Part shown: positions 1 through 6,068 of the stretch, piece by piece | Position numbering within the stretch: position 1 is the first letter of the stretch | Layout of the letters: each line of letters opens with the position of its first letter | DNA from: Zavarzinia sp. | GTDB lineage: Bacteria; Pseudomonadota; Alphaproteobacteria; Zavarziniales; Zavarziniaceae | DNA length: 6,840 bases | Reading direction: 5' to 3' | NCBI GenBank assembly: GCA_028694545.1 | Contig: JAQVKV010000121.1 | Location: forward strand, 1 to 6,840 | Notes under the pieces: generated by a model | The model's database searches: none | The model's input: only the letters and a program-made list of their open reading frames with translations | Told to the model about the DNA's origin: nothing | Position numbers and translations under genes: made by a program

Positions 1-54
1 CAGTTCCGCCCGCCCCTTGCCTCGGGCGGGCAGATGGCCCTCTTCGGGGATTGA
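1..54 (+). CDS. C-terminal tail of probable PA0069-family radical SAM protein (partial)
   Basis: The first reading frame is open from the window edge to a TGA at 52-54 and gives 17 residues ending in GGQMALFGD. This short tail cannot be identified by itself. A tail of the form GQ-x-x-LF, placed directly before rnhB and a CcrM-type methyltransferase, fits my recollection of PA0069-family radical SAM proteins in Alphaproteobacteria. The gene stops 32 bp before the chosen rnhB ATG, so the two could be co-transcribed. The tail QMALF resembles the pentapeptide that binds the DNA polymerase sliding clamp. The family call is inferred from context and the last residues only. Confidence 0.45.
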   Translation, partial: QFRPPLASGGQMALFGD

Positions 55-86
55 CCGGCGGCGAAGCGGAGGTCATAAGCCCCGCC

Positions 87-699
87 ATGCCGCCCAGCCC
101 GAAGCCCCCCGCGATCCAGCCGGACCTTTCCCGTGAAACCGCCATCGGCGGTCGCGTCTGCGGCGTGGACGAAGCCGGGCGCGGTCCCTGGGCCGGTCCC
201 GTGACCGCCGCCGCCGTGATCTGGCCTTCGGGCGTCGTGGTACCGGACGGCGTCACGGATTCGAAGAAGCTCTCGGCCCAGGCGCGCGACCGCCTGTTCG
301 ACACGATCGTCGAAAACGCCCATGTCGGCATCGGCGAAGCCTCTGTCGAGGAGATCGACCGGCTGAACATCCTGCGCGCCACCTTCCTTGCCATGCGCCG
401 CGCGGTCGATGCGCTCGTACCCACGCCCTCGCATGCGCTGGTCGACGGCAACCGCGCGCCGCTGCTGCCCTGCGCCGTCACCACCCTGGTGAAGGGCGAC
501 GCGCTTTCGCTCTCCGTCGCCGCCGCCTCGATCGTCGCCAAGGTCCACCGCGACCGCGTCATGATCGAGGCTGAGAGGCGTTTTCCGGGCTACGGCTTCG
601 CCCGCCACAAGGGCTATGGCACGGCTGAACATGCGGATGCCTTACAACGGCTTGGGCCCACAAGTTTCCACCGCACATCATTTAGTCCCATCAAAGCCT

Positions 700-719
<20 letters not shown>
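87..719 (+). CDS. rnhB: Ribonuclease HII
   Basis: RNase HII cuts RNA in RNA-DNA hybrids and nicks 5' of single ribonucleotides misincorporated in DNA, starting ribonucleotide excision repair in the cytoplasm. The 210-residue product has the type 2 signatures: VDEAGRG (metal ligands D28 and E29), DSKKL near residue 58, VDGN (D120), KGDA (D138), the S-x-AAASIVAKVHRD block after it, and HKGYGT with the ribonucleotide-sensing Tyr near residue 177. All four acidic catalytic residues are present and the length is normal. I chose ATG 87, preceded by GGAGG at 68-72 (spacing 14, rather long). A TTG at 51 would add 12 residues but overlaps the stop of the previous gene and lacks a better ribosome site. 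The last 40 bp are AT-richer than the rest and contain the first GANTC of the ccrM control region. Confidence 0.96.
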
Positions 720-1916
<1,197 letters not shown>

Positions 1917-1918
1917 CC

Positions 1919-1942
1919 GTCCCGCCCCCACCGGGGCGGGAC
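1919..1942 (+). terminator. Perfect GC hairpin directly after ccrM
   Basis: GTCCCGCCCC (1919-1928) pairs perfectly with GGGGCGGGAC (1933-1942) around a CACC loop, starting 3 nt after the ccrM stop. The stem is very stable, but no T-run follows. It could be an mRNA 3' stabiliser or half of a tandem terminator with the hairpin at 1979-2015. Confidence 0.5.
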
Positions 1943-1978
1943 AGCCTGTCGCTGCGTCATTTTGCAAGCTTGGCCGCC

Positions 1979-2015
1979 ATGATCCGCGTCCGTTCAATCG
2001 GGCGCGGATCATTTT
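1979..2015 (+). terminator. Rho-independent terminator between ccrM and DUF2867 gene
   Basis: ATGATCCGCG (1979-1988) pairs perfectly with CGCGGATCAT (2003-2012). The stem extends inward through a T-G wobble and three Watson-Crick pairs to a 6-nt TTCAAT loop, giving 14 pairs. It runs into TTTT (2012-2015) and then CATT. This is the best intrinsic terminator in the window and would end the ccrM transcript about 95 nt after its stop. It also shows that an apparent upstream in-frame start for the next gene, near 1970, is spurious. Confidence 0.7.
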
Positions 2016-2021
2016 CATTGC

Positions 2022-2027
2022 GGGAGG
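2022..2027 (+). promoter_or_regulatory. Ribosome-binding site fixing the GTG start of the DUF2867 gene
   Basis: GGGAGG lies 5 nt before GTG 2033 and immediately after the terminator. It is the strongest Shine-Dalgarno sequence near this gene. It supports the GTG over earlier ATG codons at 1970 and 1979, which precede or sit inside the terminator stem. Confidence 0.65.
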
Positions 2028-2032
2028 CTTTC

Positions 2033-2503
2033 GTGCGCATCGTCACTGTCGTCCCGGAACCGGCGCTGTCGGCCCTGCTGCCCGGCGCCTCCTATGCCGA
2101 CGCCTTCCGGGGTGTGTCGGAACTGCGCAGCCTGGATGCGCCTTCGGCCGCGAAGCGCATCATGGGGCGCGCGCCCCTGTGGGTGCAGGGCCTCATGGCC
2201 CTGCGCAACGTGATTGTCGTGCCTTTCGGCCTGCGGACCCGGATCGATAGCGCCGGGCCGCACCTCGGCCTGTTCCCCATCCTGAGCGAGACCGCGCGAC
2301 AGGTCGTCCTCGGTCTCGACGACCGCCACCTCGATTTCCGCGTCTCGGTCGAGGTGGATCCGGCGCCCGGCCAGCGCCGGCGTATCACCGTCACCACCCT
2401 GGTCCGCCCCCACAACATCTGGGGCCGGATCTACCTCCGCCTGATCCTGCCATTCCACAAGCTGATCGTGGCCGCCATGATGGCCCAGGCCGAGCGGGCG
2501 TAA
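2033..2503 (+). CDS. DUF2867 domain-containing protein
   Basis: This is a 156-residue protein of unknown biochemical function. It matches the stand-alone DUF2867 pattern as I know it: an aromatic APLWVQGLMALRN segment at 47-59, a GL-R-T turn at 66-70, the core GLDDRHLDFRVSV at 94-106, and a closing block running from TTLV (121-124) through HN (127-128) and GR (131-132) to PFHKLIV near 146. I see no signal peptide or clear membrane span, so it is probably cytosolic. In other proteins this domain can be fused to a short-chain-dehydrogenase-like Rossmann part; here it is alone. The GTG start is chosen for its GGGAGG ribosome site and because the upstream hairpin terminates ccrM transcription, so the gene should have its own promoter or depend on read-through. 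It converges on argC with 61 bp between them. No function can be assigned. Confidence 0.85.
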   Translation: MRIVTVVPEPALSALLPGASYADAFRGVSELRSLDAPSAAKRIMGRAPLWVQGLMALRNVIVVPFGLRTRIDSAGPHLGLFPILSETARQVVLGLDDRHLDFRVSVEVDPAPGQRRRITVTTLVRPHNIWGRIYLRLILPFHKLIVAAMMAQAERA

Positions 2504-2564
2504 CGCGGCCCCATCCGGCCCTCTCCCCCTGAGGAGGCGAGAGAGCGCCGCGGGCGAGCAGGCT

Positions 2565-3497
2565 TCAGAGGCCCAGCATGATGCGCAGGTTCTGCACGGC
2601 GGCGCCGGAAGCACCCTTGCCGAGATTGTCGAGGCGGGCGACCAGCAGCGCCTGGCCCCGGTTCTCGTTGCCAAAGACACGCAGTTCCAGCCTGTCGGTC
2701 TCGTTCAGGGCCTCGGGCTCGATCTTGCCGCCCGATCCTTCCGTGCTCTCGACCGAGACGAGATCGCTGCCGGCGTAGCGTGCTGCGAGGATGGCCTCGA
2801 GGTCGGCCGGCTTCATTTCGCCATTCAGCAGGTCGAGATGCAGGGCGATGGTGACCAGCATGCCCTGGCGGAAATCGCCGACCGAGGGCACGAAGACCGG
2901 CCGCCGGGTCAGCCCGCCGTAGAGCTTGATCTCCGGGATATGCTTGTGCTCGAGCCCGAGGCCGTAAAGCTCGAACTTCGGTGCCGTGCCGGCCTCGTAA
3001 GCTTCGATCATGGCGCGGCCGCCGCCGGAATAGCCGGAGACGGCATGGATCGCCACCGGATAGTCGGCGGGCAGCACGCCTTCCTCGATCAGGGGCTTCA
3101 GCAGGGCGATGGCGCCGGTCGGATAGCAGCCCGGATTGGCGACATGGGAAGCACTGGCGATCGCCGCGCGCTGGCCCTTCGCCATTTCCGCGAAGCCATA
3201 GACCCAGCCGGGCGCCGTGCGATGCGCGGTGGACGCGTCGAGGATACGGGGCGCGGCCTCGCCCAGTTCGGCGGCCAGCGCCACCGATTCCCGGGCCGCG
3301 TCGTCATGCAGGCAGAGCACGACCACGTCGACCTCGGCCATCAGGGCTTTCTTGGCCGCGACATCCTTGCGCTTGTCGGGATCGATGCTGCGGACCTCGA
3401 TGCCGGCGACGTCGCGCAGGCGGTCACGGATGCCGAGGCCGGTGGTGCCCGCCTCGCCGTCAATGAAGACCGTCGCCGTTCCGCCAGATTTGGTCAT
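2565..3497 (-). CDS. argC: N-acetyl-gamma-glutamyl-phosphate reductase (short, type 2 form)
   Basis: ArgC reduces N-acetyl-gamma-glutamyl phosphate with NADPH to N-acetylglutamate semialdehyde, the third step of arginine synthesis, in the cytoplasm. The 310-residue product belongs to the shorter ArgC subfamily. It opens with FIDGEAGTTGLGIRDRL (about 11-27), the nucleotide-binding glycine loop of that form, and carries the catalytic Cys in NPGCYPTG (C124). It also has SGYSGGG at 154-160, EHKHIPEI at 183-190 and the typical GKGASGAAVQN near 294-304. All expected key residues are present. I chose ATG 3497, preceded by GGTGGATGGA. A GTG at 3509 would add four residues but has only a T-run upstream. 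The gene lies about 40 bp after mutY on the same strand and may be read from it, though a -10-like TATAAG sits between them. Confidence 0.95.
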   Translation of the reverse strand: MTKSGGTATVFIDGEAGTTGLGIRDRLRDVAGIEVRSIDPDKRKDVAAKKALMAEVDVVVLCLHDDAARESVALAAELGEAAPRILDASTAHRTAPGWVYGFAEMAKGQRAAIASASHVANPGCYPTGAIALLKPLIEEGVLPADYPVAIHAVSGYSGGGRAMIEAYEAGTAPKFELYGLGLEHKHIPEIKLYGGLTRRPVFVPSVGDFRQGMLVTIALHLDLLNGEMKPADLEAILAARYAGSDLVSVESTEGSGGKIEPEALNETDRLELRVFGNENRGQALLVARLDNLGKGASGAAVQNLRIMLGL

Positions 3498-3512
3498 GGT
3501 TCCATCCACCCG

Positions 3513-3533
3513 AAAAAAAAGCCACGTCTTATA
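3513..3533 (-). promoter_or_regulatory. Possible argC promoter -10 with following T8 tract
   Basis: On the minus strand TATAAG (3533-3528, 5 of 6 to the sigma70 -10) is followed, after seven bases, by an eight-T run (3520-3513) in the mutY-argC gap. A start point near 3521 would give argC a leader of about 24 nt beginning almost at the T-run. The -35 region at normal spacing is poor (GTGCGG), so this is a weak call. The stem before the T-run is at most 4 bp, so I do not call it a terminator. Confidence 0.3.
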
Positions 3534-3536
3534 GCG

Positions 3537-4619
3537 TCAGACCACGCCCGCCGCACGCAACACTTTCATGAAGACCGTGGGCACGCCCGCCTGATCGAGA
3601 TGGGCTGGCCGATGCCATTCCCCGGCCGCGGCGAAATCCGCCACGCGCGCCACCTCGACCGTCAGGATCAGGTGAAAATGGGTAAAAGTATGTTCGACCG
3701 CGACATTGAGAGGCCGCCAGTCTCCCGGGCACGGCGGGGTGGACGAAGGCGCCGCCCCTTCCCGCCACTCGCTGCCCGGCACTTCCATCATGCCGCCCAG
3801 CAGGCCCTTGGGCGGGCGCCGGCGCAGCAGGACCGCCCCGTCCCGATCCCGGATGGCGACATGGGCGATACCATGGCGCGTGGGCCGCGCCGCCTTCGCC
3901 ACCTTCCGAGGGTAGCTCGCGGCATCCCCCGCAGCCGCCCCGGCGCAGAAACGCGCGACCGGGCAACGACCACAGGTCGGCATCTTCGGCTGGCATATGC
4001 CGGCGCCGAGGTCCATGAGCGCCTGCGCGAAATCCCCCGCCCGTTCGGCCGGGACCAGCGCCTGGGTGAGGCGGCGGAGCGCGGGCTTGGCGTGGGGCAG
4101 CGGATCGGCCAGGCGGTGCACCCGCGCCATCACCCGCTCCACGTTGCCGTCGACGGCGGCGACCGGCCGGCCGAAGGCGATAGCTGCGATGGCCCCCGCC
4201 GTATAGTCGCCGATGCCCGGCAGGCGGGCCAGCGCCTCCACCGTGTCGGGGAAACGCCCGCCCTTGGCCGCGACCTCGCGCGCGCAGGCATGGAGATTGC
4301 GGGCGCGGGCGTAGTAGCCGAGCCCCGCCCATTCCGCGAGCACCGATTCGAGGGGCGCATTGGCCAGAGTGAAGACATCCGGGAACAGCGCGAGGAAACG
4401 CCGGAAGCGGTCCATGACGGTTTCGACCGTTGTCTGCTGCAGCATGATCTCGGACAGCCAGACCCGGTAGGGATCCGGCTTTTCGCCCGGTTCCGCGCGC
4501 CACGGCAGGCGCCGGCGCGCCCCATCGTACCAGGCGAGCAGCGCCGTCGCGAAGCCCGCCCCGGACCGGGAAGCGGGAACCGGAAGGTCCAGAGTGAATT
4601 CAGAATCGACGACGGCCAT
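3537..4619 (-). CDS. mutY: A/G-specific adenine DNA glycosylase
   Basis: MutY removes adenine mispaired with 8-oxoguanine, preventing G:C to T:A transversions. The 360-residue form has the full family layout. The helix-hairpin-helix GPD domain contains catalytic Glu57 in SEIMLQQTT, LPGIGDYTAGAI near 133-144, and the catalytic Asp157 in VDGNV. An iron-sulfur loop follows with Cys 209, 216, 219 and 225 spaced C-x6-C-x2-C-x5-C. The C-terminal NUDIX-like domain that reads 8-oxoG (about 245-360) includes HTFTHFHL. I chose ATG 4619 because a good promoter (4654-4626) would start transcription at or next to it, implying a leaderless mRNA. No Shine-Dalgarno is visible there. ATG 4643 would add eight residues, but it overlaps the start codon of the divergent gene and lies upstream of the predicted transcript start. 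argC follows downstream. Confidence 0.96.
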   Translation of the reverse strand: MAVVDSEFTLDLPVPASRSGAGFATALLAWYDGARRRLPWRAEPGEKPDPYRVWLSEIMLQQTTVETVMDRFRRFLALFPDVFTLANAPLESVLAEWAGLGYYARARNLHACAREVAAKGGRFPDTVEALARLPGIGDYTAGAIAAIAFGRPVAAVDGNVERVMARVHRLADPLPHAKPALRRLTQALVPAERAGDFAQALMDLGAGICQPKMPTCGRCPVARFCAGAAAGDAASYPRKVAKAARPTRHGIAHVAIRDRDGAVLLRRRPPKGLLGGMMEVPGSEWREGAAPSSTPPCPGDWRPLNVAVEHTFTHFHLILTVEVARVADFAAAGEWHRPAHLDQAGVPTVFMKVLRAAGVV

Positions 4620-4625
4620 GTCGTG

Positions 4626-4654
4626 ATTAGAGTGTGCCCCCATGGTGCGATCAA
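4626..4654 (-). promoter_or_regulatory. Sigma70-type promoter for mutY, probably leaderless
   Basis: On the minus strand TTGATC (4654-4649, 4 of 6) and TCTAAT (4631-4626, 5 of 6) are separated by exactly 17 bp. The expected start point, about 7 nt beyond the -10, is 4619, the A of the mutY ATG. This would make a leaderless mRNA and explain the missing ribosome site. The promoter covers the first codons of the divergent dciA-like gene. Confidence 0.5.
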
Positions 4655-5166
4655 CAAAGACCTTCGAGCCTTCGGCTGAACGCCGCTACCGGACCGAGCC
4701 GGCCGCCGCCCGCCTCGCCGCTCTCCTGCGCGGGGTGACGGGCAAGCGCGGCTTCGCGGCCGCCGAGATCGTCACCCACTGGCCGACGATCGTCGGCGAG
4801 CGCCTGGCCGAATGCACCCTGCCCGAACGATTGAAGGCGGAACGGGGCGGCCTTGGCGTCGGTGGCGGCGTGCTGGAAGTCCGGGTGGACGGGCCACTGG
4901 CCCTCGAACTCCAGCACGTGGAACCCCAGATCATCGAGAAGGTGAACGCGTTCTGCGGCTTTCGTGCGGTCGCCCGGCTGAAGCTGCTGCGCGGCCATGT
5001 CCCGCCGCCAAAACAGAAGCGCAAGCCCCTGCCCGAACTGTCCCCGGCGGAGAAGGCGGAAATCGACCGCGAGGTCGCCACAATCGAGGATCAGGCTCTG
5101 CGCGAGGCGCTGGCCGGGCTTGGCCGCGCGATGCGGGCGCGCCAGATCGCCGATGGCGAGCGGTAA
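4642..5166 (+). CDS. DciA-like (DUF721) protein, probable replicative helicase loader
   Basis: DUF721 proteins are now called DciA in many bacteria, where they load the replicative helicase DnaB in species lacking DnaC/DnaI. This 174-residue protein shows the DUF721 core at about 22-118: LAALLRG, KRGFAAAEIVTHWPTIVGERLAE with the signature W-x-x-IVG, a beta stretch GGVLEVRVDG, then LALELQHVEPQIIEKVN and GFRAVARLKLLRG. A basic, proline-rich linker (PPPKQKRKPLPEL, 121-133) leads to a charged helical tail ending in ARQIADGER. The molecular role in this organism is inferred from the family. Its ATG overlaps, by two bases, an alternative mutY ATG on the other strand. No clear Shine-Dalgarno precedes it, so the transcript may be leaderless; a weak TCGACG-N16-TAGAGT (4606-4633) would start close to the ATG. 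Placement beside mutY and dsbA fits the alphaproteobacterial pattern as I recall it. Confidence 0.85.
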   Translation: MVRSTKTFEPSAERRYRTEPAAARLAALLRGVTGKRGFAAAEIVTHWPTIVGERLAECTLPERLKAERGGLGVGGGVLEVRVDGPLALELQHVEPQIIEKVNAFCGFRAVARLKLLRGHVPPPKQKRKPLPELSPAEKAEIDREVATIEDQALREALAGLGRAMRARQIADGER

Positions 5167-5175
5167 GCCCGAAAT

Positions 5176-5182
5176 CGAATCA
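5176..5182 (-). promoter_or_regulatory. GANTC site in TGATTCG context upstream of dsbA
   Basis: CGAATCA on the plus strand is the reverse complement of TGATTCG, the same heptamer that occurs three times before ccrM. It lies 42 bp before the dsbA ATG in a 58-bp intergenic gap and could make dsbA responsive to CcrM methylation or GcrA. It is a single short site, so the regulatory reading is weak. I see no clear -35/-10 pair in the gap. Confidence 0.3.
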
Positions 5183-5224
5183 TCCATCTTTACGACCCCC
5201 AACATCTTGTGGTGAGATTGCCCC

Positions 5225-5839
5225 ATGAACACGAGACGTATGATCCTGACCGGTATGGCTGGCTTGGCCGCCGCGGCTTCGCTGGGGCTGCCGGCCTTCG
5301 CGGAAGGCGATGATTTCGCCGAAGGCACCTATGCCATCGGCCCGGCGGACGCGCCCGTCACGGTCTATGAATATGCCTCGATGACCTGCCCGCACTGCGC
5401 GCATTTCACGCTGACGACCCTGCCGGACGTGAAGAAGCTCTATGTCGAGACGGGCAAGATCCGCTTCGTGTTCCGTGACTTCCCGCTCGACATCGTCGCT
5501 CTGCAGGCCTCGATGCTGGTGCGCTGCGCCGGCCCCGAGAAAGCGGAAGCCATGGTCGAGCTGCTGTTCCGCACGCAGCAGAGCTGGGGCCGGGCCGAGG
5601 ATCCGATGGCCGCGCTCAAGCAGACGGTGAAGCTCGCCGGCCTCGGCGAAGCCAAGGCGGATGCCTGCCTTGCGGACGAGACACTGAAGATGCAGGTGGC
5701 GCAGACCCGCTTCGACGCGGAAAAGCAATTCGCCATCCGGTCGACCCCGAGCTTCGTCATCGGCACCAAGGTCCAGGCCGGCGCGCTGTCGATCGACGAA
5801 TTCACCGAATTCCTGAAGGCCAACGGCCTGAAGGACTGA
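5225..5839 (+). CDS. DsbA-family periplasmic thiol:disulfide oxidoreductase
   Basis: DsbA-type proteins exchange disulfides with secreted proteins in the periplasm. The 204-residue precursor starts with a signal peptide: basic MNTRRM, a hydrophobic stretch to about residue 25, and an AFA-EG cleavage site near 26-27. The thioredoxin-like domain carries the active site CPHC at 55-58 within YASMTCPHCAHF, and the cis-proline loop as T174-P175 in STPSF. The inserted helical part has two more cysteines, C101 and C148. This is the soluble DsbA/BdbD-like branch seen in Alphaproteobacteria; whether it acts as oxidase or isomerase cannot be told here. The signal contains TRRMIL, close to a twin-arginine motif, so Tat export is possible. 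GGTGAG at 5211-5216 serves as ribosome site with 8-nt spacing. Two hairpins follow the stop. Confidence 0.92.
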   Translation: MNTRRMILTGMAGLAAAASLGLPAFAEGDDFAEGTYAIGPADAPVTVYEYASMTCPHCAHFTLTTLPDVKKLYVETGKIRFVFRDFPLDIVALQASMLVRCAGPEKAEAMVELLFRTQQSWGRAEDPMAALKQTVKLAGLGEAKADACLADETLKMQVAQTRFDAEKQFAIRSTPSFVIGTKVQAGALSIDEFTEFLKANGLKD

Positions 5840-5858
5840 GGCGCAACCCCCGAGGAAG

Positions 5859-5878
5859 GTCCCGGCTTTCGGCGGGAC
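5859..5878 (+). terminator. Hairpin after dsbA (terminator or REP-like palindrome)
   Basis: GTCCCG (5859-5864) pairs with CGGGAC (5873-5878) across an 8-nt loop, 20 nt after the dsbA stop. No T-run follows. The sequence reads like the short GC-rich palindromes scattered between genes of many proteobacteria, so it may be a dispersed repeat that also limits read-through. Confidence 0.35.
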
Positions 5879-5893
5879 GACGAGAAATGAGTT

Positions 5894-5916
5894 GGCGCCG
5901 GCATGGGGCCGGCGTC
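5894..5916 (+). terminator. Second GC-rich hairpin downstream of dsbA
   Basis: GGCGCCGGC (5894-5902) pairs with GCCGGCGTC (5908-5916), nine pairs including one G-T, around ATGGG. It is followed by CTTGCCTTC rather than a true T-run. Together with the hairpin 15 bp upstream it probably ends or protects the dsbA transcript before smc. Confidence 0.4.
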
Positions 5917-5961
5917 CTTGCCTTCAAACCAGGCCATTGAGGCCCCGCGAAGCTTTCAGCG

Positions 5962-6011
5962 TAGCGAGCCAAGGCGGCGGATGCTGCCGCCCGGCGCTTG
6001 AGGGCAAACAA
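5962..6011 (+). repeat. Tandem structured repeat, copy 1 of 2 (50 bp)
   Basis: This copy matches 6017-6066 at 42 of 50 positions with a 55-bp period. TAGCGAGCC at the left end, GGATGC in the middle and the last 24 bases (5988-6011 = 6043-6066) are identical. In this copy GGCGGC (5973-5978) pairs with GCCGCC (5986-5991) around the GGATGC core. The right part contains GCCC and GGGC arms that could form a second, weaker stem. It looks like a dispersed intergenic element rather than coding sequence. Confidence 0.8.
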
Positions 6012-6016
6012 ACGAC

Positions 6017-6066
6017 TAGCGAGCCTAGCGCGAGGATGCGCGCGCCCGGCGCTTGAGGGCAAACAA
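6017..6066 (+). repeat. Tandem structured repeat, copy 2 of 2, abutting smc
   Basis: This is the second copy and ends 2 bp before the smc ATG. Its arms differ from copy 1 yet still pair: GCGCG (6028-6032) with CGCGC (6041-6045), again around GGATGC. Seven of the eight differences from copy 1 lie in or at the edge of the stem arms and the eighth is two bases outside. The shared right half, GCTTGAGGGCAAACAA, supplies the GAGGG ribosome site of smc. Confidence 0.8.
6055..6059 (+). promoter_or_regulatory. smc ribosome-binding site carried within the repeat
   Basis: GAGGG lies 9 nt before ATG 6069 and is the only plausible Shine-Dalgarno. The same GAGGG occurs in copy 1 (6000-6004) without a following ATG. 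GCCC at 6044-6047 could pair with GGGC at 6057-6060 and partly mask the site. Confidence 0.5.
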
Positions 6067-6068
6067 CT

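Noticed and set aside
6..29. CCGCCCG / CGGGCGG 7-bp inverted repeat with 10-nt loop
   Set aside because: It lies within the coding tail of the upstream gene, before its stop, with no T-run; likely chance in GC-rich DNA.
2504..2564. Convergent 61-bp gap with CTCTC (2521-2525) and GAGAG (2539-2543) that might be a bidirectional terminator
   Set aside because: Only five consecutive pairs with interrupted extension and no T-run on either strand; not strong enough to call.
4620..4643. Eight-residue longer MutY start at ATG 4643
   Set aside because: It overlaps the divergent start codon, lies upstream of the predicted transcription start and has no ribosome site; kept only as an alternative.
2838..4679. 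613-codon plus-strand open frame across argC and mutY
   Set aside because: It runs antisense through two well-identified genes and their gap, with Arg/Gly/His-rich low-quality protein sequence typical of third-position GC bias.
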